This document shows, piece by piece, positions 27,293 through 34,582 of a stretch of DNA of 37,071 bases. Position 1 is the stretch's first letter, and each line of letters starts with the position of its first letter. Both the position numbers and the translations under genes were made by a program. Below the pieces are notes generated by a model. It saw only the letters and a list, made by a program, of their open reading frames with translations. It was not told the DNA's origin and made no database searches. Source of the DNA: DASVVT01 sp036386415. GTDB lineage: Bacteria > Acidobacteriota > Blastocatellia > Pyrinomonadales > Pyrinomonadaceae. The stretch spans positions 1 through 37,071 of the forward strand of contig DASVVT010000091.1 of NCBI GenBank assembly GCA_036386415.1, written 5' to 3'.

Positions 27293-28372
27293 ATGTCCAG
27301 ACCTCGCGCCAATGGAGCAGGACGCATGATCGTCCTACTCCTCATGTGCACAGTTTCTTCTATCCCCGGCGTGCCTTCCAGTGTCTACGCGCAGCAGCAA
27401 ACAGAAGCGGTCGCCGCAGATACTGCGCGTGGCATTGAATTGTACCGGCAGGGCGATACGCTCGGGGCGCTGGAAGCCCTGCACACGGCCACCAAGTATC
27501 ATAAGGACGATGCGGAAGCATGGCTTTATCTTGGCCTCGCGCTTAGTCGCGTGGAGCGCATGAAGGAGGCTCGCAAAGCGTTCGAGAGGGCGGTGAAACT
27601 GAATCCGAACTCGGCGCAAGCGCACGCGGGTCTGGCTTATACCCTGCTCCTGGCTAACAAGGTGCGTGAGGGGACGCGCGAGGCGGAGAGAGCGCTGGCG
27701 CTCGACGCGCAGAATGCCGAAGCTCATTACCTGCTTGGCCTGGCGCGTATGAAGGAGCACGAGCCGTCGAACGCATTGAAGAATTTGGAAGCGGCGCTCT
27801 TGATCAAACCGGACTTCGCGCCCGCGCTGCTTTTGAAAAGCCAGGCCCTCCTCGGCGCTTACGCGGAGAAGATATTCTTCGCCGTACCTTCCACTAATAC
27901 CACTGCTCCAGGTAACACTGAGCCTCAAGCGCTGCGCCATCAATTCCTTAAAGAGGCAGCCAGGAGTCTTGAGAAATATCTACAATTAAATCCAGCCGCC
28001 CGTGAAGCCCCTCTCTGGCGCGAGCAGTTGGCGGCTCTCCGCCCTTACGCAGAAGACGCTGATAAACCTGCTGCCGAGCGCACCTTTTTTTCTGCGAGAG
28101 AAGTGACGACGAGGGCGCGAATTATCAACAAGCCGGAGCCGGGGTACACATCTTCGGCGCAGAGCAATCAGGTTTCCGGCACGGTCATGTTGAATGCTGT
28201 GCTGGCTGCCGACGGCACCGTCAAGCACATCCTCGTGCTTAACGCGCTGCCTTACGGGCTGACTGAGAAAGCCGTCGAAGCGGCTAAAAAAATTAAGTTT
28301 GTGCCGGCGATCAAAGACGGGCGTCCGGTCTCCATGGTCGTCATCATCGAGTACAATTTTAATGTTTACTGA
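27293..28372 (+). CDS. Exported TPR protein with TonB_C domain (paralogue 1)
   Basis: A 359-residue protein with a signal peptide (MIVLLLMCTVSSIPGVPSSV then YAQQQ). Several TPR units follow: GIELYRQGDTLGALEALHTA, AWLYLGLALSRVERMKEARK and AHYLLGLARMKEHEPSNALK. The C-terminus is a TonB_C domain (GTVMLNAVLAADGTVKHI, VEAAKKIKFVPA, and a terminal IIEYNFNVY). It has no membrane transducer helix, so it is probably a periplasmic partner that uses TonB_C for protein contact. AAGGAG lies just upstream of the ATG. It starts 28 nt after secA and ends 3 nt before its paralogue. Confidence 0.85.
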   Translation: MSRPRANGAGRMIVLLLMCTVSSIPGVPSSVYAQQQTEAVAADTARGIELYRQGDTLGALEALHTATKYHKDDAEAWLYLGLALSRVERMKEARKAFERAVKLNPNSAQAHAGLAYTLLLANKVREGTREAERALALDAQNAEAHYLLGLARMKEHEPSNALKNLEAALLIKPDFAPALLLKSQALLGAYAEKIFFAVPSTNTTAPGNTEPQALRHQFLKEAARSLEKYLQLNPAAREAPLWREQLAALRPYAEDADKPAAERTFFSAREVTTRARIINKPEPGYTSSAQSNQVSGTVMLNAVLAADGTVKHILVLNALPYGLTEKAVEAAKKIKFVPAIKDGRPVSMVVIIEYNFNVY

Positions 28373-28375
28373 GAG

Positions 28376-29218
28376 ATGTTACAGAGAGCCATGCTGAAAC
28401 CACGTCGTATCACCCTCTCGCTTCTGTGCACGCTGCTCTTCGGCGCGCTCATCTCGATTGAAGACACGCATCGGAGCGTGCTCGCACAGGAGCCATCAAC
28501 TGACGAATCTGCCGAGCGCGAGCGCGGCATACAGCTTTACCGGCAGGGTGATTTGAAGGGAGCCATAGAGGCGCTGAGCGTCGCCGTGAGAAAGAATCAG
28601 GATGATCTGATCGCCTGGGACAGCCTCGCTCATGCGCTCGCGAGCAAGGGCGATCAGGAGGGGGCACGTAAAGCTCTCAAGCGAGTTGCCGAACTGCGGG
28701 TCAGGCTTTTCCAAAAAGAGTTCGATGCGGCGAGTGAGAAGATCAACGGCGGTAACATCTCGCGCCTGGAGCTATTATATAAAGAGACACTCGGCAGCGT
28801 TGACGCCTATCTGGCAACCGGTGTCGCCGCATCTGCCTTACGTGGTTGGACGGAAGTATTTAATAGCTTGATGATGCAGGGCAAGTTTCTTGAGCTGGCG
28901 AGAGCAGCGCTCGCGCAGGGACAGTCTCCTCGATGGTCAGAAATACCAAAGATAAAGGCACGTATTCTGAAGAGGCCGTTTCCGCTCTACACCAGGGAAG
29001 CGCGGGAGAATCAAGTTTACGGTACAATCATCCTCTCAGCCATGCTTACTGCGGACGGTCAGGTGGTTGACATCAGAGTAGTCAAGGGTCTGGATCAAAG
29101 CTTGACAGAGGAATCGATGGAGGCCGCGCGCCAGATCAAATTTCAACCGGCGACGGTCGGTGGCCGCCCAGTTTCCCAATATGTGAGGATCGACTATTCT
29201 TTTAATGTGCTTAAATAA
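28376..29218 (+). CDS. Exported TPR protein with TonB_C domain (paralogue 2)
   Basis: A 280-residue relative of the preceding gene with the same plan but shorter TPR part: signal peptide (LSLLCTLLFGALIS), the TPR start ERGIQLYRQGDLKGAIEAL that closely matches GIELYRQGDTLGALEAL in paralogue 1, a helical spacer with SRLELLYKETLGSVD, then TonB_C (GTIILSAMLTADGQVVDI, MEAARQIKFQPA, terminal RIDYSFNVLK). ATG 28376 is 3 nt after the previous stop; ATG 28391 is an alternative. Adjacent duplication and the 3-nt gap indicate one operon. Partner proteins are unknown. Confidence 0.85.
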   Translation: MLQRAMLKPRRITLSLLCTLLFGALISIEDTHRSVLAQEPSTDESAERERGIQLYRQGDLKGAIEALSVAVRKNQDDLIAWDSLAHALASKGDQEGARKALKRVAELRVRLFQKEFDAASEKINGGNISRLELLYKETLGSVDAYLATGVAASALRGWTEVFNSLMMQGKFLELARAALAQGQSPRWSEIPKIKARILKRPFPLYTREARENQVYGTIILSAMLTADGQVVDIRVVKGLDQSLTEESMEAARQIKFQPATVGGRPVSQYVRIDYSFNVLK

Positions 29219-29287
29219 GCGACGAGCGCTCAGAGATGCTGAAGCGCCTCAGCTAGCCTTTCCATTTACTACGGGAAAATCTGTCTG

Positions 29288-30499
29288 ATGAGTACGAGCG
29301 TCACATCCACCAATCCGATTGTGCAGGCCATTATCTCAGGCCGTGCGCCGCAGCCTGCTCGTCTGGCCGCCGCGCGAGGGCTGTTGCCGCTCCCGCAGGC
29401 CGACATGCTCGAAGCCTTGGTGGCCCTGCGTGCAAGCGAGGATGCCGAGATCGCGAGCGCGGCTGAAGCGACGCTTGACTCGCAGGAGCCCGACCTCATG
29501 TTGAGCCTGGCCCGTGAAGCCGAAACTCCGCCCGCCGTGCTCGGCTATCTAGCCACACGCCAGAGTGCCGGACGTGAAGTTCACGAGGCCGCCACGCTCA
29601 ACGCCAGTACGCCGGATGAAGCCATCGCCCTGCTCGCCAGTACAACCCCCGACGGAGCGCTCCTCGAATTGATCGCCATCAACCAGCAACGCTTGATTCG
29701 CGCTCCCGCTATCATCGAAGCCGTCATTAACAACCCTGCGCGCACGCCCGAGGCCGAGCGGCGAGTGCGCGAAACCCGACGCGAGTTCTTTGAGAAGGAG
29801 CGCGGCGCGCAGCAGATCGCCGAAGAACTGCGCGCGCGCGGGCGAACAGCCGCCGCCGAGTTCGTGGAAAGCTCCGAATCAATCGAGGCCGTAGGGGCTT
29901 TCTCTGTCGAGGACGCATGGCTCATCGCAGAGCATATAGAAGTCTCTGATACGGACATAGATGATTCATGGCTCGCGCTTGAATTGATTGAAGAGGTCTT
30001 CGAAGAGACCGCCGAGCAGCGCCTCGCCAACGCCGAACGCGTCATCGCAGATGTCAGCCGGGAAAGCACAGAGGTCACGCCCGAACGCATCTCACTCATC
30101 CGCCGCATCATGCTGATGACGGTCAAAGACCGCATCAAGCTCGCGATGAAAGGCGACCGTGAAGCCCGCGCCATCCTCATACGCGACTCGAATAAGGTCG
30201 TCGCCACAGGCGTCATTCATAACCCGCGCATCACGGAGCACGAAGTCGAAAACATCGCCGCCATGCGTACCGTCTCCGATGAAGTGCTTCGCCAGATCGC
30301 CATGAATCGCGCCTGGGCGCGCTCCTATCCGATCATCTACAATCTGGCACGCAACCCGCGCACGCCTATCGCCACCGCGATGGGCATACTGCCCCGCATA
30401 CGCACCAAAGACCTGCAACACATCTCGCAGAATCGTAACGTCTCCGAGGCCGTGCGTCGCCAGTCTTATCGTCTCTCACAGGCACGCTCCGGACACTGA
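29288..30499 (+). CDS. Helical-repeat protein of unknown function
   Basis: A 403-residue cytoplasmic protein made of short helical repeats. N-terminal repeats include LRASEDAEIASAAEATL, VLGYLATRQSAGREVHEAA and LNASTPDEAIALLAS. The C-terminal part, beginning TVKDRIKLAMKGDREARAIL, then IRDSNKVVATGVIHNPRITE, and RNPRTPIATAMGILPRIRTK, KDLQHISQNRNVSEAVRR, looks like a family shared with myxobacteria and other deltaproteobacteria (recollection, not searched). The fold suggests a protein-interaction scaffold of the leucine-rich-variant or ARM type. No catalytic residues were noticed. No clear ribosome site; the ATG at 29288 follows GGGAAAATCTGTCTG. The gene lies 69 bp after paralogue 2. Confidence 0.7.
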   Translation: MSTSVTSTNPIVQAIISGRAPQPARLAAARGLLPLPQADMLEALVALRASEDAEIASAAEATLDSQEPDLMLSLAREAETPPAVLGYLATRQSAGREVHEAATLNASTPDEAIALLASTTPDGALLELIAINQQRLIRAPAIIEAVINNPARTPEAERRVRETRREFFEKERGAQQIAEELRARGRTAAAEFVESSESIEAVGAFSVEDAWLIAEHIEVSDTDIDDSWLALELIEEVFEETAEQRLANAERVIADVSRESTEVTPERISLIRRIMLMTVKDRIKLAMKGDREARAILIRDSNKVVATGVIHNPRITEHEVENIAAMRTVSDEVLRQIAMNRAWARSYPIIYNLARNPRTPIATAMGILPRIRTKDLQHISQNRNVSEAVRRQSYRLSQARSGH

Positions 30500-30505
30500 A
30501 CCTGT

Positions 30506-30535
30506 TTGACACCCGATTGGTCTGGCTCGTAGAAT
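30506..30535 (+). promoter_or_regulatory. Promoter for the GlsB/YeaQ-like gene
   Basis: TTGACA (30506-30511, perfect -35) and TAGAAT (30530-30535) with an 18-nt spacer lie just after the stop of the helical-repeat gene. Predicted transcription begins near 30542, giving a leader of about 170 nt. Confidence 0.55.
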
Positions 30536-30576
30536 TCGCGCGACCTGTTTTCCGTAGCTTCAATGTTGATTATCTG

Positions 30577-30641
30577 AAGCGCTCTGCTATTCGAGCGCTT
30601 GGGCGGATTGCTCTTTCCACCTCTTCAAATCCCTGAAGAGG
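30577..30641 (+). promoter_or_regulatory. Leader with two hairpins upstream of the GlsB/YeaQ-like gene
   Basis: AAGCGCTC (30577-30584) pairs with GAGCGCTT (30593-30600), and CCTCTTCA (30620-30627) pairs with TGAAGAGG (30634-30641). Both stems are perfect 8-bp. Neither is followed by a T-run. They lie in the predicted 5' leader and could affect message stability or translation; no known riboswitch was recognised. Confidence 0.4.
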
Positions 30642-30712
30642 CGAGCCACCCGTGGCCGGTCGTCGTCCATGCCTTCTGATTTAGGTCGCACCGGCTGCGT
30701 AGAGGAATGCAC

Positions 30713-30994
30713 ATGGATATAGGAGACATCATTTCCTGGATCGTCGTCGGCGCAATTGCAGGCATCATCGCCAAGCTTTTAATGCCAGGTAAGGATCCCG
30801 GCGGCTGCATCATCACCATCGTTCTGGGCATCGTCGGCGCAAGTTTAGCAGGCTACCTCGCGCATCTGCTCAGAATCTCAGCCGAGACCAAAGAATTAGG
30901 CGACCGTGGCTTTTTCACCAAAGTGGGCTTCGGCATCGTCGGCGCGATCATCATCCTGGCAGTCTATCGCCTTATCGCCGGGCGACGAACATAA
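30713..30994 (+). CDS. GlsB/YeaQ/YmgE-family small membrane protein
   Basis: About 93 residues. The sequence begins DIGDIISWIVVGAIAGIIAK and has GCIITIVLGIVGASLAGYL and VGFGIVGAIIILAVYRLI, giving three membrane helices and the Gly-rich pattern of the GlsB/YeaQ/YmgE (transglycosylase-associated) family. Members are stress-induced inner-membrane proteins of unknown biochemical role. The start at 30713 is preferred over 30707 because AGAGGA is 6 nt upstream of it. It is transcribed from its own predicted promoter with a long leader. Confidence 0.85.
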   Translation: MDIGDIISWIVVGAIAGIIAKLLMPGKDPGGCIITIVLGIVGASLAGYLAHLLRISAETKELGDRGFFTKVGFGIVGAIIILAVYRLIAGRRT

Positions 30995-31116
30995 TGTGAT
31001 CGGAGGATGCGTATGAGAAGATAAATGAGGTTAGGCGCTTAGGCTCGCTTCAGACTGAAGAGATGCACGCGCTTACTGCTTATCTGCTCTTTCTCTCTCT
31101 CTCTGCGTTCCAGCGC

Positions 31117-31644
31117 TCAAAATATCTCTGAGCCCTTTCGCATCACAGACCAGGCCACATCGGTCAACGTATGGCTGGCCGCGCCCCACCAGAGCCCGGC
31201 CAGCCCGGCCCACACTGCGTGCCTGCCGAGTCCCTCTTTGACGCCCGCTTCGATGGCACGCCACGCCTGCGCCATATCATCAAAGCTCGGCGGCGCACCA
31301 TGAACCAGCAGAGCGCGCAGGTAAGCCGCCGCCGTGACGACGATCATGAGCACAAACGCAAAATAGATGACGCGGATCAACGTGCCAAAGATGATGCCGT
31401 GCGACCATCTGGAGCGATGTCGGAACATCATGCGGTACGGAAGCCAGAGGAAGCGGAATACACCCCAACGCGTGTACTGGCGCGATTGTATATCCAGATC
31501 AGGGCCGAACATCAATCCACCAAACAACATCGCGCAGGTCGCCAACACAGCCAGCGCGACACTTCCAGACAACCCCCACGCGACGGCGAAAGTCGGCGCA
31601 GCGAGTATGAACGTGATCGCGTCGTGCGTCTTTCCTGAAGGCAT
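31117..31644 (-). CDS. DUF2227 membrane protein (putative metal-binding)
   Basis: A 175-residue membrane protein beginning MPSGKTHDAITF, with FGGLMFGPDLDIQSRQYTRW, PYRMMFRHRSRWSHGIIFGT and a C-terminal SHTLTDV. These His/Asp blocks are the signature of DUF2227, thought to bind metal at the membrane. At least three helices are predicted (e.g. SVALAVLATCAMLFGGLMF). No enzymatic activity is established. There is no ribosome site before the ATG: heptamer element copy D begins about 6 nt upstream of it on the opposite strand and lies across its leader. Confidence 0.8.
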   Translation of the reverse strand: MPSGKTHDAITFILAAPTFAVAWGLSGSVALAVLATCAMLFGGLMFGPDLDIQSRQYTRWGVFRFLWLPYRMMFRHRSRWSHGIIFGTLIRVIYFAFVLMIVVTAAAYLRALLVHGAPPSFDDMAQAWRAIEAGVKEGLGRHAVWAGLAGLWWGAASHTLTDVAWSVMRKGSEIF

Positions 31645-31650
31645 AGTAAG

Positions 31651-31798
31651 CAGTAGACAGTAGTCAGTAGTCAGTAGTCAGTAGAAAAGAAAAGCGGTCG
31701 ATGTGGTTCATGTTGCTCATCATAAATTATAGTAGACGGCGAAGCGTCTCGCTCTGCTTTCTTTCTACTGGCTACTGACTACTGACTACTGTCTACTG
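31651..31798 (+). repeat. CAGTAG-heptamer palindromic element, copy D
   Basis: A 148-bp element with five left heptamers (CAGTAGA then CAGTAGT repeats from 31651) and complementary right heptamers ending at 31798. The core begins AAAAGAAAAGCGGTCGATG, includes TATAGTAGACGGC and CTTTCTTTC. It fills much of the 244-bp gap between the divergent DUF2227 and acyltransferase genes. Confidence 0.92.
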
Positions 31799-31888
31799 CT
31801 TTATAACATTCTCCGGGCTGGCGCTGGAAGGCTTCTGTTTGCAGAGCGGGAAGTCCTCGCATTAAACTAGCCGTGTCCTGATTGCAAG

Positions 31889-32809
31889 ATGGGTAAAAAC
31901 GGAAAAGTACAGACCGCACTGGAATATGCCGCCGTGCGCGGGGTGCTCACAGGGCTCGGATGGCTGCCACGCCCGATTGCCGTTGCGACCGCTCGCGGTA
32001 TCGGACGTCTCGCTTACAGCCTGGGCGGTAGACTTCGACATACGGGCGAGCGCAACATTGAGATCGCTTTTCCCAACCTAACGGAGCATGAACGCGCGGC
32101 CATCCTGCGCGGCTGCTTCAAGAGCCTTGGCCGCCTGCTCGGCGAGTTCAGCCAATTCCCGCACGCGACCCCTGAGAGCCTGCGTCGCATCATCGAGTTT
32201 GAAGGGCTGGAAAATCTTCAAGCAGCGGTGGCCGATGGTCGCGGCGTGATCGTCTTTACAGCCCACCTCGGTGCCTGGGAGCTATTGAGCTTCGCGCTCT
32301 CAGCCTTCGGTTATCCGATGAGCTTCCTGGTGCGGCGCATCGATAATTCTCAGGTCGAACAGTTGGTTGAGAAGACGCGTACGCGCTTCGGTAATCTTTC
32401 CATAGACAAGCGCGCCGCCGCGCGCCCCGTGATGCGAGTCCTACGTCAAGGTGGCATCGTGGGCATTCTCATAGACCTCAACACACAACAGCACGAAGGC
32501 GTCTTTGTAGATTTCTTCGGTATACCTGCCTCGACGACGACCAGCCTGGCCAAGCTCGCCCTACGCACGGATGCCGCCGTCATCCCCTTCTGTATGCCCT
32601 GGGACGAGCATCGCCAGCGCTTCCTGATGCGAATCGATCCGCCTTTAGAGATCACACGCACCGGCAATAAGGATCAGGATGTCCACCGGCTGACATCTTT
32701 GTTCACCTCTGTCATCGAAAGCTACGTCAGACTCTACCCGGATCAGTGGCTGTGGATTCATAAGCGCTGGAACACACGTCCGGCTGGAGAGAAAGAAATT
32801 TATCGATGA
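31889..32809 (+). CDS. LpxL/HtrB-like lysophospholipid acyltransferase
   Basis: A 306-residue protein of the lipid A biosynthesis/lysophospholipid acyltransferase family. It has GERNIEIAFPNLTEHERAAI, the catalytic HxxxxE motif in VFTAHLGAWELLSF, a substrate loop GILIDLNTQQHEGVFVDFFG with TTSLAKLALRTDAAVIP, and a C-terminal LYPDQWLWIHKRWNTRP that is typical. The family transfers an acyl chain from acyl-ACP to a lipid at the inner membrane. Whether the acceptor is lipid A or another lipid cannot be decided. The N-terminal membrane helix is weak. No strong ribosome site precedes the ATG. Confidence 0.85.
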   Translation: MGKNGKVQTALEYAAVRGVLTGLGWLPRPIAVATARGIGRLAYSLGGRLRHTGERNIEIAFPNLTEHERAAILRGCFKSLGRLLGEFSQFPHATPESLRRIIEFEGLENLQAAVADGRGVIVFTAHLGAWELLSFALSAFGYPMSFLVRRIDNSQVEQLVEKTRTRFGNLSIDKRAAARPVMRVLRQGGIVGILIDLNTQQHEGVFVDFFGIPASTTTSLAKLALRTDAAVIPFCMPWDEHRQRFLMRIDPPLEITRTGNKDQDVHRLTSLFTSVIESYVRLYPDQWLWIHKRWNTRPAGEKEIYR

Positions 32810-32981
32810 AACACAAGACGGCTTTGTATAAGGATAGACCTTAAAAAGAATTTTTTGTGCGGAGCCTACAAGACCCATTGCAATCAGAGCAATGACATCC
32901 GTTCTCTAGACTTAGCTAAACTCCCTTGATAAACCACTTTAAGGTTGCTCGCGGATTTTTCGTGCCCAGGATTTCGGTTTG

Positions 32982-33029
32982 TCACAAAATTATTGTGAAT
33001 CGGTGAAAATTGTGCTTGACAACTCACAA
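32982..33029 (+). promoter_or_regulatory. Operator-like cluster of TTGTG/CACAA half-sites
   Basis: TCACAA (32982-32987) and TTGTGA (32993-32998) form a dyad with 5-nt spacing. TTGTG (33010-33014) and CACAA (33025-33029) form a second one with 10 nt between, spanning the -35 box. The octamer TCACAAAA occurs at 32982 and again at 33024, 42 bp apart (about four helical turns). The position at a strong promoter suggests a repressor-binding region. Confidence 0.4.
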
Positions 33030-33043
33030 AACTTCGGTATAAT
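33016..33043 (+). promoter_or_regulatory. Consensus sigma-70 promoter of the orphan transcription unit
   Basis: TTGACA (33016-33021) and TATAAT (33038-33043) are both perfect consensus boxes with a 16-nt spacer. Transcription should start near 33051. No protein gene follows before the terminator at 33309-33350. Confidence 0.75.
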
Positions 33044-33050
33044 TTCACAC

Positions 33051-33350
33051 ATACTGAAGCAGGAGAAACCAAGCGGGCTTGCTTTGGTGATTTATAGATG
33101 GTTGAAAATCGTGGCTGATGCGCTTTTAAAGAGACCCTGTTGAAAGGTGCGTAGGGTTTCAAGATTTAAATGCTCTTACATCGAGGCCACAGGGAATTAT
33201 CTCGCCCATACCAACGCACCGCCTATAAATTACGGGATCGGCCGTAAGTGACGATTCTCAGTTCATTGCCAACGCCACCCTGAATCTCCGAGCCTGCCCA
33301 AAAGTTTTGCCCCGTCAATCATCAAAGATTGACGGGGCTCCTCTCTTTTT
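33051..33350 (+). ncRNA. Candidate non-coding RNA of about 300 nt
   Basis: The stretch between a consensus promoter and a perfect terminator has no ORF longer than about 25 codons with a ribosome site. It contains potential structure: TTACGG/CCGTAA hairpin near 33229-33246, GGTGCGT (about 33147) that can pair with ACGCACC (about 33213), ACCCT/AGGGT, and a closing GCAGG near the 5' end with CCTGC near the 3' end. I looked for landmarks of tmRNA, RNase P RNA and SRP RNA and found none convincing; 6S RNA or an acidobacterial orphan RNA remain possible. Start and end are predictions from promoter and terminator. Confidence 0.45.
33309..33350 (+). terminator. Rho-independent terminator of the orphan unit
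   Basis: GCCCCGTCAATC (33309-33320) pairs perfectly with GATTGACGGGGC (33327-33338) across a 6-nt loop, followed by TCCTCTCTTTTT. The T-rich side is 3' on the plus strand, so it ends plus-strand transcripts. Confidence 0.85.
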
Positions 33351-33377
33351 ATAAGTCTTCATGTATAATCGCGGGGT

Positions 33378-33445
33378 TGCGCCCGCCTGGAGTTGAACCA
33401 GGGAATGCAGGGTTTGCGAAACCCCGCGCCTTTCCTAGCGGGCGC
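33378..33445 (-). tRNA. tRNA-like element with a shortened D arm, anticodon loop TTCGCAA
   Basis: On the minus strand GCGCCCG and CGGGCGC form a perfect 7-bp acceptor stem. A 5-bp T stem CCTGG/CCAGG encloses TTCAACT, a valid T loop, and a 5-bp stem (first pair G-U) encloses TTCGCAA with CGC as the nominal anticodon. The D-arm region is only about 13 nt (CTAGGAAAGGCGC) instead of about 20, so no normal D stem can form. The identity is therefore unclear: Ala by anticodon, but the acceptor lacks the G3-U70 pair of tRNA-Ala and resembles GCGCCCG tRNAs. It may be a degraded tRNA or a tRNA-like RNA. It lies just downstream of fabG on the same strand. Confidence 0.45.
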
Positions 33446-33461
33446 ACAATCTTTTTTATCT

Positions 33462-34223
33462 CTACATTGCTAATCCTCCATCGACCTGTATCACCTGTCC
33501 CGTGATGTAGCGTGCGTCTTCCGAGAGTAGGAAGCAGGCGATGCGCGCCACTTCTTGAGCTTCAGCGAAGCGCCCGAGCGGAATCTGTTCCAGGATTTTC
33601 GCACGATAGTTTTCATCGAGCGCGCCTGCCATATCGGTGGCGACCATACCAAGGGCGAGCGCATTGACAGTCACCTTGCGGCTCGCCACCTCTTTGGCAA
33701 GCGCTTTGGTCAGACCGATCATGCCGGCCTTCGAGGCGGAGTAATTTGACTGGCCGCCCATGCCTACGAGCCCGCTGATGGAAGTAATGTTTAGGATAGA
33801 GCCGCCCCCGTCCTGCCTGAGCATGACGCGCAATGCGGCCTTGGCGAAATTCCAGGCCCCTTTGAGATTCGTATCAATCACCGCATCCCAATCATCTTCC
33901 TTCATGCGCAGGATCAGTGTGTCGCGAGTGATGCCAGCGTTATTGACAAGGAAATCTATGCGCCCGAAACTTTCTTTGGTCTGTTTCACCATTTCGGCGG
34001 CCCGTTCCGTTTGCGCCACATCGCACTGCGTCGAGAGAGCGCCGACGCCGAGGGCCTCAATTTCAGCTTTCAGCGTCTCAGCCGCTTCCGCGCTGCGGGC
34101 GTAATTAAAGGCCACACTTGCACCGCGCCGGGCTAATTCCACAGCGATGGCGCGACCGATGCCGCGTGTCGCACCGGTGACAATCGCCACTCGTCCGTCA
34201 AAAGGTCTATCAGACACGCTCAA
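33462..34223 (-). CDS. fabG: 3-oxoacyl-ACP reductase-type SDR
   Basis: A 253-residue short-chain dehydrogenase/reductase of the FabG type, reducing 3-oxoacyl-ACP with NADPH in fatty acid synthesis. Cofactor motif TGATRGIGRA (17-26), NNAG (94-97), Asn119, catalytic Ser148 (NITSISG), Tyr161 and Lys165 (YSASK), and ending YITGQVIQVDGGLAM. A noticeable change is VNALALGMVATDM where FabG normally has VNxIAPGxxxTDM, so the Pro is replaced. Start TTG 34223 has GGAGG about 10 nt upstream; no ATG fits the N-terminus. Acyl-chain genes are not adjacent, so a role as a generic SDR such as an acetoacetyl-CoA reductase is not excluded. Confidence 0.88.
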   Translation of the reverse strand: MSVSDRPFDGRVAIVTGATRGIGRAIAVELARRGASVAFNYARSAEAAETLKAEIEALGVGALSTQCDVAQTERAAEMVKQTKESFGRIDFLVNNAGITRDTLILRMKEDDWDAVIDTNLKGAWNFAKAALRVMLRQDGGGSILNITSISGLVGMGGQSNYSASKAGMIGLTKALAKEVASRKVTVNALALGMVATDMAGALDENYRAKILEQIPLGRFAEAQEVARIACFLLSEDARYITGQVIQVDGGLAM

Positions 34224-34289
34224 AATTTCTCTCCCTCCGTTTCAAATGGCAGATGTCGGCTCCGAGCATCTGAAATCTTTGGTAGTGGG

Positions 34290-34559
34290 TCATTTTGTGA
34301 ACGCACTTATGATCTGGGCGATTCCAATACCAAGGAATACTACTCCGATTAGAATGATCAGAGCATAGGTGAAGGCGAGACCGCCGCGCGTGTATTTGCC
34401 CGTCCACATTTCACCGTAGCCGATAGGCCAGTCTTGCGCGTTCCGATCATCGCGCCGCTCTTTTATATCTTTATGAAAGATGATGATCGCCAGCCCGACT
34501 AGCGTGAGGAAAGCACCCACTATAAATTTATCAAGCGGACTGTCTTGCATACTGTGCAT
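34290..34559 (-). CDS. Small two-helix membrane protein
   Basis: An 89-residue protein with two membrane segments, FIVGAFLTLVGLAIIIFH and YALIILIGVVFLGIGIAQII, joined by a charged loop (KDIKERRDDRNAQDWPIGYG). No family recognised. It lies between fabG and galU on the same strand, about 65 bp before fabG and 23 bp after galU, so co-transcription with galU is likely. Confidence 0.6.
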   Translation of the reverse strand: MHSMQDSPLDKFIVGAFLTLVGLAIIIFHKDIKERRDDRNAQDWPIGYGEMWTGKYTRGGLAFTYALIILIGVVFLGIGIAQIISAFTK

Positions 34560-34582
34560 TATCCAGCAAAGCTACTATATCT

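Noticed and set aside
32884..33162. 92-residue minus-strand frame over the orphan promoter
   Set aside because: It spans the consensus promoter and the start of the candidate ncRNA, with no ribosome site or domain.
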